Source: Quillaja saponaria
Lineage: Eukaryota; Streptophyta; Magnoliopsida; Fabales; Quillajaceae
Assembly: GCA_029379385.1 (NCBI GenBank)
Contig: CM055613.1
Span: 12,294,001 to 12,358,000, forward strand
Reading direction: 5' to 3'
Length of the DNA: 64,000 bases
Shown here piece after piece: positions 1 through 12,500 of this stretch (positions are counted from its first letter, which is position 1; every line of letters starts with the position of its first letter). The notes under the pieces were generated by a model. It was given only the letters and a program-made list of their open reading frames with translations. It did no database searches and was not told the origin of the DNA. The translations under genes were made by a program, and so were the position numbers.

Positions 1-954
1 AAAAAATAGCTATGATCAATTGTGAAAATATAGATTTATCACTATTGCATGGAAGCTATTATCAAGGAAGTTTGAACTCTCAACTTCAGAAATTCCTTTA
101 AGCTAAACTAATATTATTTTAATTATAATTGCAAAGGGCACACTGTCTCTCTGTTGGTTTGTAAGAAATCATATTATTATTTCTTTGGTAATTTCTTTCC
201 CTTTTAACAAAAAAAGAAGAAAAAGGAAAAAAGGCTAATACGCATAGTAAAGTATTGCACCGACTTGATTCATAGTTAATATGATTTAATTTTGTTAAAA
301 TTATATCTAATCTAATTTTAATACCATCCAATATGACCTTAATTAGTTATATTTTTCTCAGCATTTTTACATAATTTTCTATTTTGAGGCATAAAATTTT
401 ATTCTGATTTAATTAACTGTATATTTCGACTAATCAAATAACCTCTCCAAATACCTAACATAATTGTGATTAATGTAAAAATTTTAATTTAATTTAGTCT
501 TCTCTACTATTTTGGTCATTTAAATTTGTATTATTTTTAATTCATTCATTTAAGAATTTTTACAGTCAATTTTCTTTTTAGAATTTAAATTTTTTAATCA
601 AATTTTATTATTTAATTTACATATTATGAATTAACAAAATAATCACACATATCATAAAAAACACAATAATGTGTTCATTATTTCTAAGTTTTGAAAAAAC
701 TTTTGGATAGTTTAATAGTTAAATTATGTAAGATTATTCTATTTATATGTAATAAGAGACTGATGAAATGCAATTTTATTAGAAAATAAATAAATTCTAG
801 ATCATGAATTGAGTGAAAATATTTTTGAAGAACTAAAACTGAGAGTGTCACTAATGTAATAATCATTTCTAATAATATCAACCAATTCCAACAATATATA
901 AATTATTTGTAAACATTTTTTCTTGGTCGTTAGAAACTCAGAATATATCTAATC

Positions 955-1230
955 CACACATGAATGGCGTGGGACGAAGTAGACAACGACAGTAGTATGT
1001 TTATTAGGAAAGTTGGATTGAGACGTCGCCGTTCAGGACAAAAGATGTGATTGACATATCTTGATGTGTTCATGACCACGTGTCGACTGTATACTCTTTC
1101 AACGTCAATTTCTTTGACTGAGTGGGATTGATCGCACCGATGACCAGAGAAATGGCCATTTCTGGAGCTACTCGCCAGTTGACGCAGTCGGCCAGGTGGT
1201 CAACCAAGTCTTACAAGTAACTCGTGGAAT
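955..1230. promoter_or_regulatory. GC-richer patch with W-box cores and an ABRE/G-box-like site
   Basis: Within very AT-rich flanks this patch carries several TTGAC cores (W-box type, WRKY-binding) on both strands near 1051, 1104, 1114, 1179 and 1198, and a CCACGTGTCG site near 1076-1085 that matches the ACGTG core of ABREs and G-boxes. No gene starts nearby inside the window, so it could be the promoter of a gene leaving the window to the left. Function is inferred from motifs only. Confidence 0.3.
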
Positions 1231-4200
1231 TTTATTTTATTCTTCTTTCTTTTTACAAAAGAAGAAAAAAAATATCTGGGCAGCAAGACTTGATTTTGGC
1301 AATGCTGTACCTTCTTAAGAGATATATTTTTTTTTAACTCTCTTAAAATCATGTTTTTAAAATTACAGCTATAATATTAATAAAATAATATAAAAATTAT
1401 GTTCATTAAGTACAAGTCATAAAATTAATATTTAATAAATTTAATATAAATTACTCTAAAAAGTTAATTGATTATATTAAATATTAATAATTAAAAGAGA
1501 TATAATTAACTTACTAGAAGTTAGAACGCTTGATTAATTAAAAGACTAATATAGATTTTCATTAAGAATTAAGATCATGTTAATTTTTAAAATTTTCAAG
1601 AACAGGAATCAATTTTTAAAAACAAACGTGACTTTTAAAAGCTAATAACAGAAATAATTTAATTTTTTATCTGTTATCCATGAGAAAAAAAAATTAATTT
1701 ATACTTTCATAATCATAAGTAAGACATTATCTCAAATAGCATTACCAAACTAACTTAAGTTTTTAAGTTTCATTCATTCGAGATACAATTTGATTGGTGA
1801 TCCGGATATTTGTCTAAATAATCATATTAAATTGAAATTGTACAATAATTTGTTATGTTTATTTCAAAAATAAGTTGTAATTAAAGTAATTTTTAAAAGA
1901 ATAAGAATTCTTTAACATTTGAAATAAGTCTTGTTACAAATTTACATTTCATACAAATCACACTTTTAAATTAGTCATAAACATTTAAATGAACATGTTA
2001 TACAACCTTTATATTTTTATATTTAAAATATTGATTAATTACTCTAACTTTCAAAAATCACATTACACTAAATTAAAAAAAAAAATTATGATATAATTTT
2101 AATAAAGAATATATTTTTTTATTAAAATATTTAAGTTTTTATCTTTTAAATTTAGGTTTATTTTTTAGATGTCATCATGAAAAAAAAAAATATCAATACA
2201 AGTTGAAATTGAAAATAAGATTTATTTATTTATTGCTTAAGAGAAATATGAAAGGAGATAATGAGAACTTTTTAATTTTTAATTTTTTTATACTAATGAT
2301 TACACCTTAAATTCATTATCTTTCTATTAATTTTATATGAAAAATTTATTCACTTAATAAAAAACATAAAAAGGATAAAAGAGATATAAAATTACTTCAA
2401 TTTAAAACTTAAAATGTATTTAAGAAAAATTCCTAAAAATATAACTTATATGCAATATAAATTGTAATAGAACTTATTTAACATATTTTTTAAAAGAAAA
2501 ATAGGAGTAATTCTTATTTTTATTATCTATTTTAGATTTGATTTTTTTTAAATCAGGTATTGCATTATCAAGCCTAGCCACCATTGTGCTAAAAGTTATG
2601 TCCTTCTAAATTGAAGATACTGAATACACCATAATTAGAAAGTAAATATATAATTTTTAAATAAAAAATCAAACTTCAAATCTCAATGGAATTGAACATT
2701 GGATTACTTGTCGAAGTACTTCTTATGGGACCTCCGTTTATATCTCAACGGAAAGTTTGGTTTCCGGTACGTGTCTTTTGTTGACAGTGGGAGTTGGTAG
2801 GGATATAAACTTTAATATTTATATTATTATTAATTAAGATAACTCAAAAATAATTTTTAATTTTTTTTTTCTTATCCAAAAAGAAATATAAGATGAACAA
2901 TGTGTTGTATGCAAACATTAATGTTTTTCAAAAAACACTAATGTATAAGATAAGTAGTATTTAAGCAACTTTAATTGAAATTGGTACAGATGAAAAAATT
3001 GTACATAATGTGCATCACGAACAATGCTTCTATAAGAACTAAGGTGTGTTAGAAAGAGTAAATAAATAGATTAATTGAAAAACTAATTATTTAAATAAAG
3101 GATGACTAATGTTGACGTCATTCCTATTGTTAACTTATCGCATTTTAACTAATGCATATTTTGTAACTAGCCAACCTGATTTATTAGACTCATCAATATA
3201 ATGTCATGATTGCTTTAGCTTTAAAATAATTTTTGAGTTTTTAAAACCCTACAAACAAAAACTAGATAAAAATAACTTAAAAAAAAAAAAACTCAATAAA
3301 TTTTCATAATTATTTTATTTAGATATATAATCATAATATTTTTTACAATAATCTCTTTAGTAATATTTTTAATACCCAATATTTTTTTTAAAAATCAAAT
3401 CAAATCATTTTTGCGTTTACTCATTTCTTTTTATATAATACTTTTTAAACATTTTTACTTAAAAAAAAAATTTACACATAACATCTTTCCTTACAGGTTA
3501 AAATTTTGAAAGTAAAGATAATAGTAAAAATAATAGTTTTAGTAAAATAGAGTATTAAGAAATTTTTTTTTGAAAGAAAAAATTCGAAGTTCAAACAATG
3601 AGCTAGCCTTAATTGACGAGGACCCCAAGATTGTCGTTTAATGATGTCTGAAATGCCTTTGTCAAAACTTGCACCAAAAGCTGGCCGACATTACATGAAT
3701 GAGGAGAAGTATACCGTATACGTGTCTTCTAGTATGAGTTGGCCAAGCTTTATATTATTTTTTTATTTATGTTCTGCATCTCACGTTTGATAGGATTTTC
3801 TTTTTTGGTTATTTATTAAATTGTGTTTTGAGAATATCTCAAAAAAAAAAGCAATTAACAAATTATTATTATTATCTAATAATCTATAATTGAAGTGATA
3901 AAGTATACTTAAACTTAGTAATTGAGAAGTATTTATAATGTCAAGAATTCGAGCTCGTAAAAAAATAGTTATGAAAAGCGACAGAAATCAAATAAAATTA
4001 AATTTATATTTAAAAAATATGAAAAAAAAAAAAAAAAAAAAAAGATGTAGAGATATTCGTAACAAACGACAGATCTTAAATAAAATTAATTTATATCTAA
4101 AAAATTATGAGAAAAAATATGAAAAATAGTATAGAGATATTCGTGACAAACGAGAAAAAAATTAAAAATTAAAAATATTGCTATTACTTGTATTTTTCTT

Positions 4201-6599
4201 TAGGCAATAATATGTAAACGGGAGCTTTTACATGGGTGCACGAATTTGCTTTATTAAGAGTAGGCACCATGTCCGATCTATCTTATTCTTTGTATTTCTT
4301 TATTTATTCTATTTAACACTAATTTATGCGTATAATTATTCATATCAGAATTAAAAAAATTATGACAATTTTACCTTTTCAAAGTGATTTGAATGAGCAC
4401 ATATCCTTGTTTGGACCACAGAAACCTGTTGGTTTGTGTCTGGTTCTTTTGACATTGATAGAACAGTTGAGAGTGGGCAAGGTCCCGAATAGGACTAAAA
4501 ACTAGCTCATGTTAACAATGGATTCTTTTTTGGTGGGCCCAGTTTTGGGCCCAACACACAAGCAACTTGGACAAATGAATCCAGTGAAAGGCGCCGACAA
4601 CCAGTTTTATTAGCCTAACGGAGCTTGTTAGGCCACTCGCCTAAATGAAGCGTGTGATACACTAGTCAAACGAGTCAAGCTAATTATAAGAAATAAATGT
4701 AATTATCGCCTGAGAACTCAATTTAGAGATATTTTCAAAATAATCATTTATTTTTTTTATATCATTTTAGACATTTCACTAAAAATCGGTGAGTATAATC
4801 ACTGAAAAATAGTGACTGATTATTTTACTAATTAAACGTTTAAGATGAATATTAAAGAATATCAACTAATATATCATTTTTTTGTCTTTCTATTTACGTT
4901 TATTTTTATCATGAAGATAAATCTTATAAATTTTGTGAAAACTAAATTTTTTTTTTATTCATAAAATTTTGTTTCATGATAAATAACATCAGAAAATATA
5001 AAAAATAAAATGATGCAGTTTGAATTTCATCAATAATGAATTTTGAGAATTTTTTAAAAATAATTAGGTAAATATTAAAAAATTAAAAAACATATAAGAA
5101 AAAAAAATTATTATAATATATAAAAAATTAACATGTCATTATGTTTTAGCGACTATACTTACTGTTTTTTGGTAGAGTATATATAATTTATAGATATAAA
5201 AGTGAGTAATTGTATAAAAAAAATGTTTGTGTTTATTTTCAGAATGATATGAGTTAAATTTCTTAAATGATAGTTGCTAGTTGTTTATTAAAATTCACAA
5301 ATGAAAAATTCTTGGAGCAGTTTGACAGTTAGTGTAAAATTCTATGAATAAATAAGGGAGCTGACGATTTCACAAGGTTATGATTAATAAGGCATGAGTT
5401 CGGATCAAATATATATATAAAGGACTGGAATTTGATTAAGAATAGAAATAGTAATTGGCTTTTGTATCCACTTAAAATAGTTTTTCTTTTTCTCTATTTT
5501 TTCAATTTTGTACTTGATTTATCATTGATGGGGAATTCTTGTATATGCTGATATGACACTGGAGCTCCCTCATCAATGCTAATTGACCATACATACATAC
5601 ATAAACCCATCCTTTGGTACAATTAATTACTTTCAATTTTTATTTCATTCATATGTCCAATATTAGATTTCTCCTACTTAATAAAAATGTTCTTTGATAA
5701 AAAAGAAAAAAAAGCAACCACCGACAAATTAGATTAAGCAGTTGGTACATATTTTTTACGAGCACTCTTAATTTACCAAAAAGAAAAAATAAAATAAAAA
5801 AGCAAAAGTCCAAGCCCGATAAAGTTTACATAGTTGGTTTGGTTGAGCCTCCCAGTAAGACGGGACTAGATGATCATCTGTAGCCCATTCTTGTTCATGG
5901 GCCACATATTTTATTCATAGCCCATTCTTGGTATTTCTTTTCTCATAAAGGGCTTCATCACCTGTGAGAGTAAGCTTTACTTGAACTTGATGCTATCCTT
6001 CTTAAAATTATTTGTGAGAATTTATAAATGACAATTTGATTCGTCGAATTAATTAAATTAAATATTTAATTAATCAAATCAAATTACGTACGTGGTTCCA
6101 TTCGTAAATCGGGTTTTACACTTTCAACTTTTTGGAGAGACCGTTACTTCGTAAATGATGAATACACGAACATGGGTTAGTGGAATAATTGTAATAATCT
6201 ATACAAATATTTCCACAAAACGCGGAGAGGACCAACAATTTTGTGTATTTTGATTTGATCCTGAGAATCGTCGTTGTCGTTTTAGCTGACACCCTCACAT
6301 CCCCATCTCATCCACTGCATTAAAATATGAAAAATGTTATATTATATTATATTATTTCATCGTCTTTCTATTATATAGCATGAACATATATATTTGTCTG
6401 CTGCATTATATAAAATTAATAAAATATAAAATTATCTAATTAATTTTTATATAATATTTGACAGCAACAAGATTATATAAACTTATACTGTTAACTCTCT
6501 TTTATACTACACTTAGTAGTATAGCGCTATATAATGATAGTTATACAGTGATAAGAGAGAATAATAAAAAAATAATATAACAATTATAAAACTATACAA

Positions 6600-6985
6600 C
6601 CTAATACATTATATAATTATATATTATACTTAATAAGTATTTAATAATCTTATTTTTTTCAATTTTATAAGAATGTGTTTTAATTTATTAGTCTTGGAGC
6701 CCCCATTTTATACTAAAACACTTAATACCTATAAACCAAATTTAATATTTTATTTAAGTAATTATTTCTAATATAATTTTAAATCTTAAAATCAAAATAA
6801 ATAAAAAATATATTAAAATAAATCTCCCTAATCCCAACCTGAGTTAAAATTAAATTAAAAAATAATTACTTAAATAAAATACTACATTTAATTGAAGGAT
6901 ATTAGTGTCATAGTACAAACCACAAAACTAATAAATAGAAACAAATTCCTACTCAATATATTTATACTACTCTTCTTTAAAGTCA
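6600..6985. repeat. palindromic foldback repeat (MITE-like)
   Basis: The left part (about 6600-6850) and right part (about 6855-6985) are diverged reverse complements around a centre near 6850. A half-copy in the opposite orientation lies at about 7920-8165. No protein is encoded. The structure fits a non-autonomous foldback element. Ends and target duplication were not resolved. Confidence 0.5.
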
Positions 6986-7411
6986 TTAGAATATAGAATA
7001 TACTTGGAGTAAATATTTAATTTCTTTTAGTAGGTTAGGATTGTAAAATTAGAATTGAAATTGAAAATTTTAATATCAATTTTAATTCTTAATGAGTTGA
7101 AATTGGATCAAAATTATTGATTCTATAGTTTTGGTAAAATAAATATTTGGACCTGGAATTTGTATTTTTAAAATGAAATAAATAAAAAAATTGATATTTT
7201 CCCCAAATTGCAAGCCCATCTCTTCTATCTACACCACAACAATTTTACCACAATAATTTATCAATGTTTTAAAAATTGAATCGGTGATCAACTCGAAAAA
7301 TTTACTCGATCTTGAATTACTAATTCAATTAGGATTAGACTAAATGACATTTTACATATATAACATCTATCTTATTTTATTTAGATATATAATTTAATAT
7401 CTAAAGAAATA

Positions 7412-7539
7412 AATTAAAATGAGATAGGTGATATTATAGATACTAGTGAGTATTTTTTTCTTAATAAACTCTTTGTTGTTGATTTATTAAGAAAAAAACA
7501 CTCACTAGTATCTATAATATCACTTATCTCATTTTAATT
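7412..7539. repeat. near-perfect inverted repeat (57-bp arms, 14-bp loop)
   Basis: Arm 7412-7468 is the reverse complement of arm 7483-7539 with two mismatches, one of them G:U compatible in a + transcript. Weaker complementarity continues outward to about 7365 and 7590. This is a MITE-type hairpin; a transcript would fold into a long stem like a small-RNA precursor. Confidence 0.8.
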
Positions 7540-7919
7540 GATTTGTTTGGATATGAAAATAATATATATAAAATAAAATAAGATAAATTAAATATAAAAT
7601 TATATAAAAATGAAAAAGAAAGGGGAAAATAAAACATTTTATCTTACAAATACATATAACATCAAATAAATTAAGCTCTTTTGGATTTGAATGCATACTA
7701 ATATTACCAATTAAAATATTAAGAACTCAATTAAAATTTGATTCTTTTAGATTTAAAAAAAAAAAACTAAAATTAAGAACAGTTCAACCACTAAAATAGG
7801 TCATGGATTGTTTGATTCTTTTGATTTTTTCAATTTTCATCAATTTTACATGATCTAACCATCAAAATGGTTCTATGTCCAAATCAATCCGTTAGGGTTT
7901 TAACTCGAGTTAAGGTTAG

Positions 7920-8165
7920 GATTTTAACTCAGGTTAGGGTTAGGGAGATTTATTTTAATTAATTTATTTATTTATTTTGATTTTAAGAATTAAAATTATA
8001 TTATAAATAACTACTTATATAAAATATTAAATTTAGTTTAGAGGTATTATTGTCTTATAATATAAAGTGGACACTCCAAGACTAATAAATAAAAATACAT
8101 TCCTATAAAATTGAAAAAAATAAAAGTATTAAGTGCTTACTAAGTACTTATTATCATATATCCAA
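7920..8165. repeat. inverted half-copy of the 6600-6850 repeat
   Basis: The stretch reads as a diverged reverse complement of 6600-6850, over roughly 240 bp. Its inner edge holds a short TTAGGGTTAGGG run, but this is only two units of a non-plant-type telomere motif and is probably part of the repeat. Confidence 0.5.
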
Positions 8166-8523
8166 CAGACATAAAATAAAAATATTAGCGCAATTTCAAT
8201 TCCCAACCCCCAATTCTTAGGATATACAAAGCGCTCTAAAAGAAGAAAAATATTTTAACAGATAAAATATTAATAAATTTTGATAGCTTACATCACGCAA
8301 GACCATAACATAGAGTGGCTCGTTTGTCATTTTTTATACAAGTAGGTACTACGAACCTTCGTGGAAAAATGTACTTACGTGCATATCTATGTATACATGG
8401 TTCATACGCATCTATATATGTGGCTGTAAATTCCCTCATGCTGGCATGAACAGACTTAAAAACAAAAGGCATTAACATATATTAGTACTTAAAAGAATAT
8501 CCACAGCCTTAATTCTCTTCTTG

Positions 8524-8955
8524 ATGGATTGTTCAGAATCAGAATTTTCAACATGCAGGAAGCACAGGAATCAGAAGGAAGTGCCAGGGGTTTGCTCCTT
8601 TTGTTTAAGAGAGAGACTCTCCCAACTCGATGTTAGTTCAAACACCAAGAAACCAATCACTCCTTATTCTTATTCCTCTTCTCTGTCCTCCTCACCTGAT
8701 CTGTACACTTCTCTCCCTTCTTCTAATTTTGTGTCTCCAGCTTACCACAGCCGCCGCCACCACCACCGGAATACTTCTGATGTGACGGGTTCGGTTTCTT
8801 TTATGTTCAGTGTTAATTATGAGCTGAGGAAGAGCAAGTCAGTTGCCAATGCTTCAAGAAGCAGAGGCCGAGATGATACTTCAGGTAATTGGGGTAAGAA
8901 GAAAGATGGGTTTTGGTCAAGGATATTTCGGTTGACAAAAAAGAAGAGCAAGTAG
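8524..8955 (+). CDS. small OCTOPUS-like (DUF740/UPF0503-type) protein
   Basis: This is an intronless frame of 143 residues. The N-terminus (residues 8-34) carries the spaced Cys/His motif CRKH...GVCSFCLRERLSQL that opens OCTOPUS/DUF740 plant proteins, which are polar, membrane-associated proteins linked to phloem and vascular development. A Ser-rich stretch follows (about 45-70), then an Arg/His run, and the end is strongly basic (FWSRIFRLTKKKSK), which may help membrane binding. OCTOPUS itself is about 600 residues, so this is a short member or a truncated relative. The first ATG, at 8524, follows a TTG and has a TATATAT about 110 bp upstream (near 8411). The N-terminal motif is seen; function is inferred from it. 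Confidence 0.78.
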   Translation: MDCSESEFSTCRKHRNQKEVPGVCSFCLRERLSQLDVSSNTKKPITPYSYSSSLSSSPDLYTSLPSSNFVSPAYHSRRHHHRNTSDVTGSVSFMFSVNYELRKSKSVANASRSRGRDDTSGNWGKKKDGFWSRIFRLTKKKSK

Positions 8956-9523
8956 GGTCTAATGCATTCAAAAACTGTAAGAGATCAGTGGCGCCTGAAT
9001 AATTAAGTTTTTTCTTTCTTGTTTTAGGGGATGAACTCAAAACAATAAATAAAGGGGGGGTTCTATTGCTACAAAGGAATGGTTCAAAAGGAAACTCAGA
9101 TTTTCACCGTATCAGACTAATAACCTAATAGCCTGTATGCAGAAATTTTGACAATAAAAACATCCTACGATGCACAAGAAAAAAAGAATCTGCTAAAAGT
9201 AGTTTCTGACAAATACCATGGCAGCAATTTCGGCTTTTTCTTTAATATCTAAGAAAAGTATGTTCAAGTATCAGTAGGGGACTTATGGGATCATCTCTAT
9301 AACTTTCTACACATCGTATACCTTCAGAATTGTTAGATAGTGTCAGCAGTTTCCATCTAGCGTGGATAAAACTTCGTCTCTTCAGCTGCATTATGGGATT
9401 GTCAACAAAAGAATTTGTAATCGTACAGGGTATCAGCCCTTTCCCATTTCCTGTACATAATGTGTGCTACATTCCCAGTTCTACAACACTTGCAAGTTTT
9501 TCTCTTGCCAAAAATCATGGATA
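8956..9523. other. short spacer between convergent genes
   Basis: The stretch separates the OCTOPUS-like gene (+) from the 3' end of the LMBR1-domain gene (-). It probably carries both 3' UTRs. No other feature was seen apart from a G7 run near 9053-9059. Confidence 0.6.
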
Positions 9524-12500
9524 TCATCTAGAAGGACCAGAAATAGTGGTATCTGTCCCATCATCATCATCACTATAAGTTCCTGGGTCCAAAGAAGGCC
9601 GTTTCAATCTTTGGAATATATCATCAAGGGACTCGGATGAGGAAACGCGTGATACAGCATTACTTTCCTGTATTTGGCGCAAGGGAAGAAACTTCTTGGC
9701 CCCTATGTTTGCCTTGAAACTCTGAAAACCTGTTTTCATTGATTGCCATGTTGAAGCCAATCCAGAAGATGGCCCTCCAATAGCATTACCAGAATGAGTG
9801 TCACCTCCATCAAGCAAGGAGATCTTAGAAGAAGCGTTACTTTTCTCCACTGGCTTCAATTTAGATGCTTGTCCACTCTGTTCTCTTATGGCAGCATACT
9901 TGTTGCTGATAGCTTCTCTGCTTGAACCATATCTACGAGCCTCTTCCTTCACAGATTTTGAAAAATTTCCATCTAAGCCTTCATTAAGTAAATTGGCTGT
10001 CACCTTCATTTCAACAGCACTCTTATCCTGGAAAAGTTATAGCATGAATAATACAAAACCCATCAATAATGTAAAACTTTGCAGTAGTCTCAATGAACAT
10101 GGTGAAATTGTGTGATATTGGGCTACTCTTAAAATGTCATTCATAAGATGAAACACTTCAGAGTACTCTGTCTCCTTGTTTGTGATATATCTACATACCG
10201 TGCTTTTGCTTCCAGACTCTATATCTATATTGTTGAAATTCCTTGCTAGTGGAACAACTTGCTCGCCTACTTTGTGCCCTTGTTCCAGCCAAGACCGCTC
10301 TACAAATATGGAAACATTAGGCACTGTTAAATTGAAATATACGCTTCTTCTTTACTTAAATCAACATATCTTTTCATCAACGATAAAAGTCTTTGCATGC
10401 AGACCTTTCTGTAGGATAATCAATCCAGATGGATCAAATCCATCCATATCTTCAGCTTCAGTTTTGAAAATATATCTCTTCCAGCTTCCCAGAAAATCAA
10501 ATACTCGATCAAAGAAATTGCTTGCAACCAAAAGGGTGTATATAACCATAATAAGCGGATAGATTTTGTTAAATCCATCTCCAAAGAAAGGTACAGCTTT
10601 ATCAATACTCCCCATTCGCTGCAATCAAAGTCCCAAAATACACCCAAGTAAAACAATCAATAGAAAAGGAGGAAAAAAAAGAAAAGAATGGTTCTTAATT
10701 GATGGATAAGCTTAACCAAAAAAACGACAAGGCCATTTTGCAGAGCCAGATAACTGGGTGCAGAGCACATTGTTTTTCTTTTTATCACTCATCAAAATCT
10801 GTTTTACCAAGCTTTATTAAAAATCATGTACAAGGCCTCTGCATATGGTAGTGTGCTACATATACACATAACGTTTTTTTTTTGTTTGAATTGCATGATA
10901 TTTTAATTAAAGAACATGGTTCCAATGTCCTCTCTATTGAGTTCTCAGGTTTACACTCTATAATCTTGAAAGAAAATTATTACTCAGGAATTAGGACACT
11001 GAGTATTTGACAGACTAGCATCTCACATTACATATCTAATTTGAACTTTGCAGTTAGGTCAATTTATTATGGAGGCTAGTTGCCCAAAACAAAGATAGTG
11101 TGCTTAAAAGGAAGAGATTTGGTACTTGGCACGCTTTCTCACCCAAACGATATCCGATGCATAATAAGATGAAAGAATAATTACCTGCTCAAAAACAGTT
11201 ATCTTGTGATTGTCAAGCCGAATGAGATTGAGAAAGTTGTATGAAATAGGAGGAGCATACCGAGCAATCATCCTGCCAAGCAATAGGGAATATAAGTCTT
11301 CTCTTGCATAATAACAATTGAGAGATTGGGGTGTTGGGTGGGGGTTTACAGGATGAAAAAACTTACGAGCATATCATAAGTAAGTTAACCGAGCTTGTTT
11401 GTCTGGGAGTCAAAGAGTAAAACATCAACATTCCAATTTTGAACAAGGAATAATATGTGCAGACACACATATACATGAGAGGGACAAAAGCAAAGACCTA
11501 CAGAGAAATGAAACACACATGATTATAAGGACCAATGCAGGAAGAGGGGGAAAATAAGAACCATGTGAAAGATATTGCTGAATTACATAAGCAAACATAA
11601 AGCACGAGATACTTAATTTAATGGAAAAAAGAAGTATAAATGGAGTTGATAACAACATATATTCAATTTTCCATCCACCTTGAGATTGTTTCAGCTTTCC
11701 AATTTTCAAATTCATTCACAGCTGACTCATCCAATGCCAAAATCGAGCAGGTCCGGCTACTCAAGGTTTCAAGTGATACCAGATTTTCCAATATACATGG
11801 TTGAACAACAAAATTAACTGTATATGTTGAAACAGAATAGTCCGTTTCTATGGCTTTAGGTTCAACAAGTCAAATTCATACAATAATGAAATTTACATCA
11901 GTGATCAGATTAATAGATATAATTCCTTTCTAAAAGATGAAAGAACACTAATATTCATAAAGAAGCTCCCTGTCCACACAAAGTACAAGAGGTTTGAATA
12001 AGAATCCTACCTGCACAAGCACCTCTTCATTTCCAACAGATTTTATGAGTATTGAAAAAAGAGACAGATCAATGCTTGGCAGTAGAGTTGCCTCTGCTAA
12101 AAGAATAGCAACAGAAATGATTCCAAGAATAACAGCCAAGACCTTCTTGAGTTGCTTTCTTAAAATGCACCGCCAGGAGAATTCTGCAGAGAACCACCAT
12201 TTATAAGTTCAACTTAAAACTTCTAGTGAAACTATTTACTATTTATAAAAAGAGCTTTAAAGTGAAGTATTACCTAGAAAAAGAAAAAAAAAAACATAAC
12301 GAATGATAACATACTCAACAGGCAAAACAAACACACTGCATAAGCATAAAAGCCATGCATAAAACTTCAAAACCAAACAAGAGCACATATGTATGTATAT
12401 GCACTTACAACAGTGTCATTTACACATGCATCCTTGCTTAAGAATCAAACAAGTAAAATAAAATATGAATTATAGTATTAATATCTTAATCTAGGGAAAA

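Larger units (their letters stand above)
1..8523. other. AT-rich intergenic region, no supported gene
   Basis: No coding sequence is supported in this stretch. Open frames are short, AT-driven and look like no known family; the Lys-rich one at 3938-4129 is made by an A-run. The stretch holds a GC-richer patch near 955-1230, palindromic repeats at 6600-8165 (separate entries), and promoter-like TGGGCC/GGGCCC motifs near 4536-4553 and 5880-5925. Homopolymer A and T tracts are common. Some of it is probably old transposon debris. Confidence 0.7.

Noticed and set aside
3938..4129. 63-codon Lys-rich frame on the + strand
   Set aside because: It is created by an A-run and AT-rich repeats around ATGAAAAAA; it resembles no family and has no promoter context.
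7931..7946. TTAGGGTTAGGG as a possible interstitial telomere
   Set aside because: There are only two units, and the plant repeat is TTTAGGG. It sits within a foldback half-copy.
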